A DNA stretch of 64,000 nucleotides from Diorhabda sublineata. Taxonomy: Eukaryota; Arthropoda; Insecta; Coleoptera; Chrysomelidae. The notes beneath the pieces were generated by a model. It was not told where the DNA came from. It was given only the letters and a program-made list of their open reading frames with translations, and searched no databases. The position numbers were made by a program, and so were the translations under genes. Of the stretch, positions 25,601 through 35,700 are shown piece after piece. How positions within the stretch are numbered: the stretch's first letter is position 1; each line of letters starts with the position of its first letter. Location of the stretch: positions 1,679,001 through 1,743,000 of the forward strand of contig NC_079477.1 in NCBI RefSeq assembly GCF_026230105.1, in the 5' to 3' direction.

Positions 25601-27250
25601 TTGGGGTTGTTTTTCGCAGACCAATTACCAACGTTCCTTCTATTTGGATTCCCTAAAAATTAAAAAAAAGATAATCGCCGATTGTATTTTCTGTAGCACA
25701 TTAAAAATTACCTGTTTGTTGTATCCAAATACCTCCACTCCTATTATTTTGAGGTGTCGACGACTGTTGATTCCATGTTATTGAATTATTGTTTTGCCAT
25801 GGATCAGCTCTATTATTCTGATTTTGTACCCACGGAGAAATTCGTTGCATTGTTTGTTGATTATTCCAATGATTTGGAATATTACTATTATTCCACTGAT
25901 TATAATTGGATTGCGAATCAATATTTCCATTCCATGGTGAAATATTATTAGAACGGTTGGGGCGAAAATCTTTTCTATTCCTCTCCATATTTATTATTGT
26001 ATTTGTAAACTTGAATGAAACAAACTTTCGTAGGTTAAATACCTATATTTGACAGTAATGACGTTAGTGACATAATAATTGTTAAATTATTAGGACAATT
26101 TTCGCGAAAGCTTTTTTTACGACAATTTGTAGAGGCCATAAATCATTTGAATTTATTTATCTTATTTCGAGTTTGTTTCAAATGGACGCAAAAATTTTTG
26201 ATTGAATAAGTTCATCATATCACTAATCTATATTTCAAAATATTTTCTATTCTCCATATTTATTATTTTATTTGTAAACTTCACCACCTTAGGGGATAAC
26301 TTCACGGAGACGTTGATACACCTACATTTGACAGTAGTGACAATTGTCAAACTGTTAGGACAATTTTCGCGAATGTTTTTTTTTACGATAACTGATAGAG
26401 ACCATAAATCACTTGAATTGATTTATCTAGTTCAAGTTTGTTTGAAATAGACGCGCGATCTTTCAAAATTGTCCTTCGCGAATCTATGGCTTCTTCCCTC
26501 GCGAACGACAAGTTTGAAAGTGCGCATGCGATCGGTTCCTAAACTGATTCGGAATTAGATAAGCGAACAAAGTTATTTTTCAAATTAAACGAGTTGATGT
26601 GAAAAAGTAAGTTAGATATATTTTTTCTAGAATGGGTGGTATTCTTCATGGAGTATGCCACACGCATTCGCACGGATTATCCCAACATTCTCATTCGGAA
26701 TCTTCGTCAAATATCAATGTACGTGCAGCAACAATACACGTTTTAGGAGATTTACTTCAAAGTTTTGGCGTTTTAGTATCAGCAGTTGTTATTAAATTTG
26801 AACCTAGCGCAAAAATAGCGGACCCAATATGTACTTTAATATTTTCAGCTATTGTTATTTGTACAACAGTGAGAGTAGGAAAAGATTCCCTTTGGTTTTT
26901 ACTCGAAGGGAGTCCTATAGATAGTATGCAATTGAAAAATGAAATTGCCAAACTTGAAGATATAAAGCACGTACATAGTTTGCATACTTGGGCATTAGCT
27001 CCAGAGAAAAACATAGTTTCTGTTCACTTAGCTGTTGGTAAGTAAAGTTTATTTATATATAAATTTTTATTATTTTTAATTCATAATTTTGTTTGTTGAA
27101 GATGATTTCTGTGATAGAGATGTTCTTCTTAAGAAAACAGCGTTGACAATACAAAGTAAAATGCCTGTTATAAGTTGCACTATCCAAGTAGAGTCTTACA
27201 ATGACGAACTGATCAAATTGTGCGGTGAATGTCAGAATCTTCAGTGGTGA
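19407..27250 (+). CDS. SLC30/ZnT zinc transporter (ZnT2/3/8 type, insect ZnT35C-like), complete, six coding exons
   Basis: Join of 19407-19622, 21698-21808, 21927-22111, 22170-22301, 26631-27037 and 27102-27250; 399 residues, close to the usual length for this subgroup. A cation diffusion facilitator: it exchanges cytosolic zinc for protons into vesicles or out of the cell. The two tetrahedral zinc-site HxxxD pairs are visible: H130/D134 in TDAAHLLSD and H251/D255 in IHVLGD. A His-rich loop (HGVCHTHSHG..HSH, about 221-236) follows the fourth membrane segment, the N-terminal part contains the FHCH motif, and the C-terminal cytosolic domain has the conserved HSLHTWAL block. All splice phases fit. 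Intron 4 (4.3 kb) houses an antisense gene. The closest fly relatives are ZnT35C and ZnT33D; which one cannot be decided here. Confidence 0.95.
20385..20785 (-). mobile_element. Candidate PIF/Harbinger-type remnant in ZnT intron 1
   Basis: A CpG-rich end sequence on the minus strand begins ggccttatcatactagga at about 20778, flanked by TTA, and leads into an open frame (20377-20643) encoding a basic, Lys/Arg-rich segment and an FAFSFVEDLKSI stretch that faintly resembles a BESS motif. Harbinger elements often carry a MADF/BESS-type second protein and 3-bp target duplications. The opposite end was not found, so this is tentative. An ATT microsatellite follows at about 20395-20418. Confidence 0.3.
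21698..21808 (+). CDS. ZnT coding exon 2
   Basis: Acceptor atttcag, donor ATG|gtgaga; residues 73-109. Contains FHCHR and the start of the first membrane segment (SAAILCAVFM). Confidence 0.93.
21927..22111 (+). CDS. ZnT coding exon 3
   Basis: Acceptor tctttcag, donor CTCAG|gtagtc; residues 110-170 plus two bases. Holds the first HxxxD zinc-site pair (H130, D134) and the FGYYRAEVIGAL motif. Confidence 0.95.
22170..22301 (+). CDS. ZnT coding exon 4
   Basis: Acceptor atgttttag, donor AAT|gtgagt; residues 172-214 plus two bases. Encodes the third and fourth membrane segments. The last bases and the donor are repeated downstream in the intron. Confidence 0.94.
22270..22650. repeat. Tandem repeat, 91-bp unit, derived from the 3' end and donor of ZnT exon 4
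   Basis: The tcaat of the exon end (22292) recurs at 22383, 22474 and 22565, an exact 91-bp period. The exonic tail and donor region matches the three intronic copies, including ggtcaat.taatgtga; the copies have gtgatg where the true donor has gtgagt. The unit continues with aaattgaattgaagtca. Confidence 0.9.
24604..25652 (-). CDS. NKRF-like gene coding exon 2
   Basis: Acceptor taatttttag; the split codon G|GG gives Gly93, and the frame is open to TAA at 24606-24604. Contains the dsRBD-like, G-patch and R3H segments. Confidence 0.87.
24604..25988 (-). CDS. NKRF-like G-patch/R3H nucleic-acid-binding protein, nested antisense in ZnT intron 4, complete, two exons
   Basis: Join of 25988-25712 and 25652-24604; 441 residues. 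Residues 1-100 are low-complexity, rich in Asn, Gln and Trp (repeats of SPWN/NNWN type). A double-stranded-RNA-binding-like segment lies at about 208-262 (GYSKLRINSTIIAEG..SKKDAKEALYEMGLE). A G-patch at about 294-338 has the MGWGGKGLG core and ends REGLGLGG, and an R3H-type domain at about 350-403 contains FTKEERAQIHSIAAKY and NNRRITISKK. This domain order (dsRBD-like, G-patch, R3H) is that of NF-kappa-B-repressing factor, an XRN2-binding nucleolar protein in vertebrates; a nuclear RNA-processing role is inferred. ATG at 25988 is followed by a perfect donor at ACAG|gtaatt. A minus-strand AATAAA lies at 24539-24544, 60 bp past the stop. Confidence 0.87.
25712..25988 (-). CDS. NKRF-like gene coding exon 1
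   Basis: ATG at 25988-25986; 92 codons plus one base; donor CAG|gtaatt. Encodes the Asn/Gln/Trp-rich N terminus. Confidence 0.85.
25971..26456. repeat. Tandem duplication of the NKRF-like gene's start and upstream region
   Basis: 25971-26187 and 26229-26456 are diverged copies. Shared blocks in order are ctccatatttattatt.tatttgtaaactt, atttgacagta.tgac, ttaggacaattttcgcgaa, ccataaatca.ttgaatt and gagtttgttt/caagtttgttt. The first copy holds the real start codon (MERNRK on the minus strand). The second holds a related ATG (MENRKYFEI then stop). The conserved tttcgcgaa resembles an E2F-type site. Confidence 0.85.
26631..27037 (+). CDS. ZnT coding exon 5
   Basis: Acceptor tttttctag, donor GTTG|gtaagt; the split codon AT|A gives Ile215. 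Holds the His-rich loop, the second HxxxD pair (H251, D255) and most of the C-terminal domain. Confidence 0.95.
27102..27250 (+). CDS. ZnT coding exon 6
   Basis: Acceptor gttgaag, split codon G|AT gives Asp351, and the frame runs to TGA at 27248-27250. Encodes the last 48 residues of the cytosolic domain. Confidence 0.92.
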
Positions 27251-30200
27251 TAGTCTAATTACTTAAATTAAAGGATATATTAGAACTTCTATCAATTTTG
27301 ATCCTTTCAAGAGGACACTTATTGAGATTGTATAGATTTTTTCTATTTTTTGTTAAAGATTGTTTTTATTTTCAAGATTTTATCACGTACTAAGCACAAA
27401 TTTGGTAAGAAGAATTCGAGTAGAGTGGAAACACTGCATAATCTCACTTTTTATCAGTATTTAGGGCTCTAATGAAATTCCAAGTCCTATTACGTTCCAA
27501 CATATCCTCGTTTTATAACATATTTTGGAAATCTTTTGTTTATTAAGTAAAAACTTTGTTGAAAAAATTTTTAGTTCTCTTCTAGGTAACTTATATTTCT
27601 AGAATTAATTGATACGAGGTGACTTCAAGAAGTAGTAGTTTACCTCGTTATGATGTTTATTAAGGAATGTGTAGGTATTGTAAGATTTTAAAAATGTAGG
27701 TTTACATGAAATTTTGAAAAATTTAATTTTAATCGGTTGATAGTTTGGTATTGAACATCCAATTTGGTATATCCAGTGTACTAAATATATTCATGAAATA
27801 CATGATAAGTTTTTACTTAATTAAACAAAGATTTGCCGATTTTAAGTGATATTTTTACATTCCTCAGTATTTTAAGTATTTTGTTTGATTATTTTTATTT
27901 TGTTGACTCATATATTCGAGGCAAGTGCCTTGTATTAAAATTTTAAACAATTTAATATAATAATTGAATTTTATTGTCGTTTTTGTTTCAAGTCCCAATT
28001 TTTCCTACATTTTTGCATCCTTTAGATATTTTTTATTTTATTTTGAAAACAAATTTGAAATATTAATATTTCTCTAGTGTTCTGATGTTCTGAAGTGATT
28101 AGTAAGGGACAATTTTCCCATTCGTGTTTGTAAATATTTCACTTTAGTAGATGTCTCTCTATATCAAAGCCGTTAGTACGAAATTCAAACAAAGTAATAC
28201 TTTAATCACTATAAAAGTGATAAACACTCGAAGAACTCACTATTCTAGCTAATTTAAGAAATAAACACCAGAAAACTGAAAAGATCTACTACAAAATAGA
28301 ATTGTACCTAAGAAGCCCCATCATAACTTAACGTAGAAGTACAACTAGTTTGTGGACCTAAAATCCGATTTTGAGAATGGGAAAAGTGATTTCCTCAAAA
28401 TAATTTTTGTGTTGGGGGGAAAAACTGTTGGGGTTTAATAGTTTTGGGTGCTTAAAAATAAAATAGAACGCAGAACAAGTTAGTAGCTTGTAGATGTAGA
28501 ATCTTATGGTTACAAAAGGAAAAACTGAAAATTGTTCATGAAAATCTCGGTTTTCAATGGAATATTGTGATGATTCAATAGTTTTAGTTGTTAAATATCT
28601 TGAGATGTAAGATCTGAAGTCTGCAAAAATGAAAAAACTGGAAATTCTTCCAAAAAATATTTGTTTTCAATAAAGACCTCTTGTGATTTAGTATTTTTGG
28701 TTGACGTGTTGATAACTAATTAGTAGAGGTAGAAAATAATGGCTAAAAATGGAAAAACTTCAAAAAAATCTTGTTTTCAATGAAAAAATGTTATAATTCA
28801 AGAAGAACTGGAATTTATTCAACGAAATCTTAATTTCAATAAAATACTCTTGCAAATCAATGTGTTTGGTTGATATGTGTGGATAAATAGCTTCTAGATA
28901 CAAAATTTGACAGCTGCAAATGGAAAAATTTACATTTCTTTAAGGAAATCTGTTGGGATTCACTAGTTTTGGGTGGTTAAAAATATATATAACAGTACAT
29001 ATTGATTATTAGCTTGTAGATGTAGAATCCAACAGCTGCAAGTGGAAAAACTAGAAATTTCTCAAGAAAATCTTGATTGGTGATAGAAAAATGTTATGGT
29101 TCAAGAAAAACTGGAATTTATTCAACGAAATCTTGGTTTTCAATAAATTATAATGTGTTTGATTGATATGTGTGGATAAATAGCTTCTAGATACAAAATT
29201 TGACAGCTGCAAATGGAAAAATTTACATTTTTTGAAGAAAATCTCGGTTTTTATTGGAAAACTGTTGTGATTCGATAATTTCAGTTAGTTGAAAATAAAT
29301 ATATAACACATCGAGTAAATAATTTATTTAATATAGTTAATATAATAAATAATTATCAAAAAGAGATATACAGATTGCCGATCGGATAAAAAAATTATAT
29401 AAAAAGATTTAATAAATAAATTCATATATATATATCAACTTTTCACCTTAAAAACTAACATACAATATAACGTCTTTATATCAAACCCAACTATATTTAA
29501 AAAAATTTTGTTAACAATACATAAAAACATACGCCGAGTTGGACAAACTTTTGTTTTGCAATCGATTAAAAAAAAAAACGTTTGTTTGTTCTCTTTTATC
29601 ATAATAATTTGGTTGGGGTCAAAAAGCATCTAAAACTGATTATCATTTTAATCGAACACACTGTATACAACTACTACACTAATAATTACAATTAAACTGT
29701 CTGGTCCTTCGAGCCGGATAGGGACCACCAAAACCTGTATCGTATTTAAAAAGCAATATAAGTAGTGTTTGGTTTCAATTTTAGTGTCCTTATAGGTTTT
29801 TCCAAATATTAAGCATTTATGGAATAATATAATACAAAAAAAGAGAACAAACAAAACTGAAATATCAATTTATTATTACATTATAACGAAAATATATTTA
29901 ATTAACATTATTTAAAAAAAAATACACATACAGTGATTGCCAAAAGTGTGACATGCGATTCGAATGTATAAATATCCCATGGAGTATAATAAAAACTCTG
30001 ATTAAAAATATTATTTAAAAAAATGCACCAGTATATTATAGAAAGCACTGGGAATGTTTATTTTTTTCATTTTTAGTACATTATTTGGTTATTATTGGTA
30101 ATATATGTTTTTTTTTAATTTGAGAATCAACGTTATTGTTTTATAACTCAGTCTTTTGCAAAATTGAATATATATATATATAGTTTAAATGGTACAAATA

Positions 30201-30410
30201 TTTATTTTCAAGAAACACAGCTATTAATTCGACGCATTGCTTGTATCAATATAGACCGGATGAAGGCAGATTGGTGAAAGAAGAAGACATAAAGTAACGA
30301 GATGGTTCAAATGAACTTAATCTAGACACAAGTTTCATAAAGCAGTAATTTAAACAAATAGACAGTAAATTATATTTACTCAGGTTACTAACAATTTGAA
30401 TTGTTGACAA
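27251..30410. other. Intergenic region with diverged A-rich tandem repeats
   Basis: No coding exon was recognised. From about 28360 to 29320 there are old, diverged tandem copies of roughly 110-140 bp marked by ggaaaaactgaaaatt, gttttcaat and gtagatgtagaat. The remainder is AT-rich. Open frames at 29435-29854 have no recognisable content and no splice support. Confidence 0.5.
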
Positions 30411-30414
30411 ACGA

Positions 30415-31875
30415 ACAAGATCTGTGTTTAAATTAGTTGGAAACCTTCCGATGATCTACTAGAAGGATGTTTGGAGACATCGGAATCAATTTGGGGTCAT
30501 AATAAGGTAAAAAGATGAAGAACAAATGATAAAAGAGGAGGTACAGTAACAAAATCACTTGATTCAACTGATTATATTATAATGTATCAATACTTGAAAG
30601 AAGAAGACACAGTACGTTGAAATAAGAACGAGATGTGTGCTTAAATTAGTTGGAAACCTTCCGATGATCTACTAGGAGGATGTTTGGAGACATCGGAATC
30701 AATTTGGGGTCATAATAAGGTAAAAAGATGAAGAACAAATGATAAAAGAAGAGGTACAGTAACAAAATCACTTGATTCAACCGATTATATTATAATGTAT
30801 CAATACTTGAAAGAAGAAGACACAGTACGTTGAAATAAGAACGAGATGTGTATTTAAATTAGTTGGAAACCTTCCGATGATCTACTAGAAGGATGTTTAG
30901 AGACATCGGAATCAATTTGGGGTCATAATAAGGTAAAAAGATGAAGAACAAATGATAAAAGAAGAGGTACAGTAACAAAATCACTTGATTCAACCGATTA
31001 TATTATAATGTATCAATACTTGAAAGAAGAAGACACAGTACGTTGAAATAAGAACGAGATGTGTGCTTAAATTAGTTGGAAACCTTCCGATGATCTACTA
31101 GAAGGATGTTTGGAGACATCGGAATCAATTTGGGGTCATAATAAGGTAAAAAGATGAAGAACAAATGATAAAAGAAGAGGTACAGTAACAAAATCACTTG
31201 ATTCAACCGATTATATTATAATGTATCAATACTTGAAAGAAGAAGACACAGTACGTTGAAATAAGAACGAGATGTGTATTTAAATTAGTTGGAAACCTTC
31301 CAATGATCAACTAGAAGGATGTTTAGAGACATCGGAATCAATTTGGGGTCATAATAAGGTAAAAAGATGAAGAACAAATGATAAAAGAAGAGGTACAGTA
31401 ACAAAATCACTTGATTCAACCGATTATATTACAATGTATCAATACTTGAAAGAAGAAGACACAGTACGTTGAAATAAGAACGAGATGTGTGCTTAAATTA
31501 GTTGGAAACCTTCCGATGATCTACTAGAAGGATGTTTGGAGACATCGGAATCAATTTGGGGTCATAATAAGGTAAAAAGATGAAGAACAAATGATAAAAG
31601 AGGAGGTACAGTAACAAAATCACTTGATTCAACCGATTATATTATAATGTATCAATACTTGAAAGAAGAAGACACAGTACGTTGAAATAAGAACGAGATG
31701 TGTGTTTAAATTAGTTGGAAACCTTCCAATGGTCAACTAGAAGGATGTTTAGAGACAGCGGAATCAATTTGGGGTTATAATAAGGTAAAAATATGAAGAA
31801 GAAGAGATAGAGTCACATAATTATTTGATTAAACCAATCATAGTATAATGTATCAATATTTGGAAGAAGAACAAG
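30415..31875. repeat. Satellite array, 213-bp unit, about 6.8 copies
   Basis: The marker ttaaattagt recurs at 30428, 30641, 30854 and 31067, an exact 213-bp period. Alternating gtgtgctt and gtgtattt variants, with linked changes, suggest a 426-bp dimer in part of the array. The last unit, from about 31720, is diverged. No coding content was seen. Confidence 0.94.
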
Positions 31876-32430
31876 ATGCAATTTTCGATATTTGTTGCAA
31901 ATTTTCTATTTTCCATGCTTTGAGGGTTATTTGAAGATGGCGTTCTAGTAGAGATTATACCTCATTCGGCGCTCTAAGCTAACGTCAACATTGCGCCTCA
32001 ATGAAGCTTTATTTAGAGATATAAAACAAAAAATTGTTATTCTAATAGAAAATAATTGATTATTACGAAATTATTTTTTGTTTTAATTGAAACATTTGAT
32101 TAACGTTGCAGTAAATGTAATTATATTATACAAGTGAGCATATTAAAATATAGTGCAGCGATAAGGGAAAGGGGGTTGGAAAATATATAGAACGTCGACC
32201 TGGAAAATATTTAATCGCATAAAACACTAAATTTTTATACATAAATGAATTAGAGGTATTTTTTAATCATTTATTTTGTCAAAAAAAAACTTACTTCCGG
32301 TAAAAACAGATTTTTTTTAAAAAAATTCTTGTCCTTTTTCAGTATTGGAGTTGAACATTCTTCAAATTTTCTTTTCCTTTCCAAACCACTTTTCCTATCC
32401 TTCTTATAATACCTAAAACGAAGTCGAATC

Positions 32431-32778
32431 TCAGCTACTAGCTTCGGGTACAAAAATTTCGATAGTAGGTTTAGACTGTTGAGCCGTTTTCATCGCTTTA
32501 CGTTTTTCTTCTATCATCCTTTTTCTCTCGATTTCCCTCTGTTTTCTGGCTTCCTCGTTAGCGGCGGAGGATGGCCTGATACGCGTTACGGCCTTTTTAG
32601 GTTTAGCTGTACCGTTTTGAGTGTTCTTAACCTCAATTTTTGCCGGTTCTTTCCAATTATTATTTCTCAGTACATCGATTTCTTTGAAAATAGCGTCGAC
32701 TTGATCAACTTGAAGCATCACCATGTCCCAGAAGCCTTGGAGGTCTTCATTGGTCGTAGGGAAAGCTTCGCCAGCAGT
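32431..32778 (-). CDS. vlc: vlc coding exon E8 (GKAP domain, C terminus)
   Basis: Acceptor atctacag; residues about 572-686, TGA at 32433-32431. Carries EDLQGFWDMVMLQVDQVD, a basic helix (ARKQREIERKRMIEEKRKA) and the terminal IEIFVPEASS. A minus-strand AATAAA lies at 32270-32275. Confidence 0.92.
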   Translation of the reverse strand, partial: TAGEAFPTTNEDLQGFWDMVMLQVDQVDAIFKEIDVLRNNNWKEPAKIEVKNTQNGTAKPKKAVTRIRPSSAANEEARKQREIERKRMIEEKRKAMKTAQQSKPTIEIFVPEASS

Positions 32779-35700
32779 CTGTAGATAAAAAAAATGAAAA
32801 TTGTAAATGTACAAGAGAAAAAGAAGGAATATTAAAATTTTTTAGCTCACCCTATTAATATTATTAGTACATAGACCTTTGAATTGTTGCATTTTCTGCG
32901 ATACCAACAGTCTCGCTTTTCCTGATGCTGATCTAAGTTTTCCTATTACTTCTTCCGATAAATCTGGTGATGACATATCACTTTCTACTCTAGCGGCTAA
33001 TTCCAACAGTCTTTTTGTTTGATCCTCAAGGATTTTCAAAAAATAATGACCATCTTTTTCCACTAAAAATATACGTTAGTTTTACATATTTGCATTATAC
33101 GGGGTATGATCAAAAAGCAATTCTTATTTGTCAGTATCCTGCTGTATATTGTAAAATGTTATAACGAAGTGGTATGAATGATTAGAAAATGAAAATGAAT
33201 CAAATAAGGATAAAGAAGGGTCTCTATGTCTTTTAATTTGTTGAATACAAAGAAAATTGTGTTTCTATTTCCTCGAAATTACAAAGTCATCTTCGAGGGG
33301 ATCCTAATTTAATCACCGAGTGACTTCTGGCTTTTCAGAAATGAAAAAGATGCTAAGAGGGCAATTTTTGACACTATTCTAAACGACAGAGCAGATTTAA
33401 AGATAAATGGTTATCGTTTATAATAATATAACAGTATTTACAAATAGAGATTTTTATTTTATTTTTGATGAAAGTATAGTCAAATAATTTCAATTATGGT
33501 GTTAAGGTTTTAAATTTATAGAAAATGTGAATTCTAATGATCATTTTGAACTATATAAAATTCCATTGATATATTTTCAATACAATTAACGATAGAACCA
33601 AGTTTGTTGTCAAAATTTTGAGGAAAAGTGGTAAAATAAACAAAAAAAATGCCCGAGGATAAAACAATCTGTTGTTTTGAAGATAATAGAAAAATTAGGA
33701 AGAGAAAAAGTGGAAAAATTTCATTCTAGGTTAGAAAACGTTCAACAACTTGAAAATATAGGTGGTAATGTTTATTTCGTAAACTACAATCCCCAATAGA
33801 TATTTTCTTGATAAAATCAACAATAAAACTAAGTTTTCATGTCAAAATTTTAAAGGAAAACGATCAAACAAATGTTGAGGAACAACACAATAGATAATAG
33901 AAAAATTAGACATAGAAAAAGTGAAAAAACTTTCCGAATTGTAGAAAATAAAGATAAACACATTGTTGGTTTTTGTGCCTCTAAGTCGAGATCTTACCTA
34001 ATGTGTTATAAAGGTTAAGTAGAAAGAATTAAAAATACAGTGACCTTTAAAGAAGAATTTCATAATTTTAAATACTTACGGTTGTTTAAGAACAAAGGCA
34101 TTTTAATATTTAACTCAAATGTAATAAATATACGAAAATATCTATCGAAATAATATATATCATAATTAGAGTGATAGGTTACAAAAATGATAATTTCAAT
34201 TTTTTAATTATTCAAAACTGATATAGAAAAAAATAGATATACGAATTGACGACCTTGGGAGATTAAGGTATTAGCTCAAGTAGTTTTAATCTTAATTAAT
34301 ATAAATTATTAGTATTTGGATTCTAAATGGATCATAAGAGGCAAATATCTTTTGAGAATAGGGTCTCAAAAGAGAAATAATTCAAAAAAAGTATCTGGAG
34401 GACGAGAATTTTCAAAAAAAATAAACAGGATTCCAGGATAATATTATAAATTGTGTATAAAGCAAGTATTTTTTGAAAAAAAGTGCCTCAAACGAGAAAT
34501 AATTCAAAAAAAGTATCTGGGGGACGAGAATTTTCAAAAAAAATAAACAGGATTCCAGGATAATATTATAAATTGAGTATAAAGCAAGTATTTTTTGAAA
34601 AAAAGTGCCTCAAACGAGAAATAATTCAAAAAAAGTATCTGGAGGACGAGAATTTTCAAAAAGAATAAACAGGATTCCAGGATAATATTATAAATTGTGT
34701 ATAAAGCAAGTATTTTTTGAAAAAAAGTGCCTCAAACGAGAAATAATTCAAAAAAAGTATCTGGGGGACGAGAATTTTCAAAAAAAATAAACAGGATTCC
34801 AGGATAATATTATAAATTGTGTATAAAGCAAGTATTTTTTGAAAAAAAGTGCCTCAAACGAGAAATAATTCAAAAAAAGTATCTGGAGGACGAGAATTTT
34901 CAAAAAAAATAAACAGGATTCCAGGATAATATTATAAATTGTGTATAAAGCAAGTATTTTTTGAAAAAAAGTGCCTCAAACGAGAAATAATTCAAAAAAA
35001 GTATCTGGGGGACGAGAATTTTCAAAAAAAATAAACAGGATTCCAGGATAATATTATAAATTGTGTATAAAGCAAGTATTTTTTGAAAAAAAGTGCCTCA
35101 AACGAGAAATAATTCAAAAAAAGTATCTGGAGGACGAGAATTTTCAAAAAGAATAAACAGGATTCCAGGATAATATTATAAATTGTGTATAAAGCAAGTA
35201 TTTTTTGAAAAAAAGTGCCTCAAACGAGAAATAATTCAAAAAAAGTATCTGGGGACGAGAATTTTTCAAAAAAAATAAACAGGATTCCAGGATAATATTA
35301 TAAATTGTGTATAAAGCAAGTATTTTTTGAAAAAAAGTGCCTCAAACGAGAAATAATTCAAAAAAAGTATCTGGAGGACGAGAATTTTCAAAAAGAATAA
35401 ACAGGATTCCAGGATAATATTATAAATTGTGTATAAAGCAAGTATTTTTTGAAAAAAAGTGCCTCAAACGAGAAATAATTCAAAAAAAGTATCTGGAGGA
35501 CGAGAATTTTCAAAAAAAATAAACAGGATTCCAGGATAATATTATAAATTGTGTATAAAGCAAGTATTTTTTGAAAAAAAGTGCCTCAAACGAGAAATAA
35601 TTCAAAAAAAGTATCTGGAGGACGAGAATTTTCAAAAAAAATAAACAGGATTCCAGGATAATATTATAAATTGTGTATAAAGCAAGTATTTTTTGAAAAA

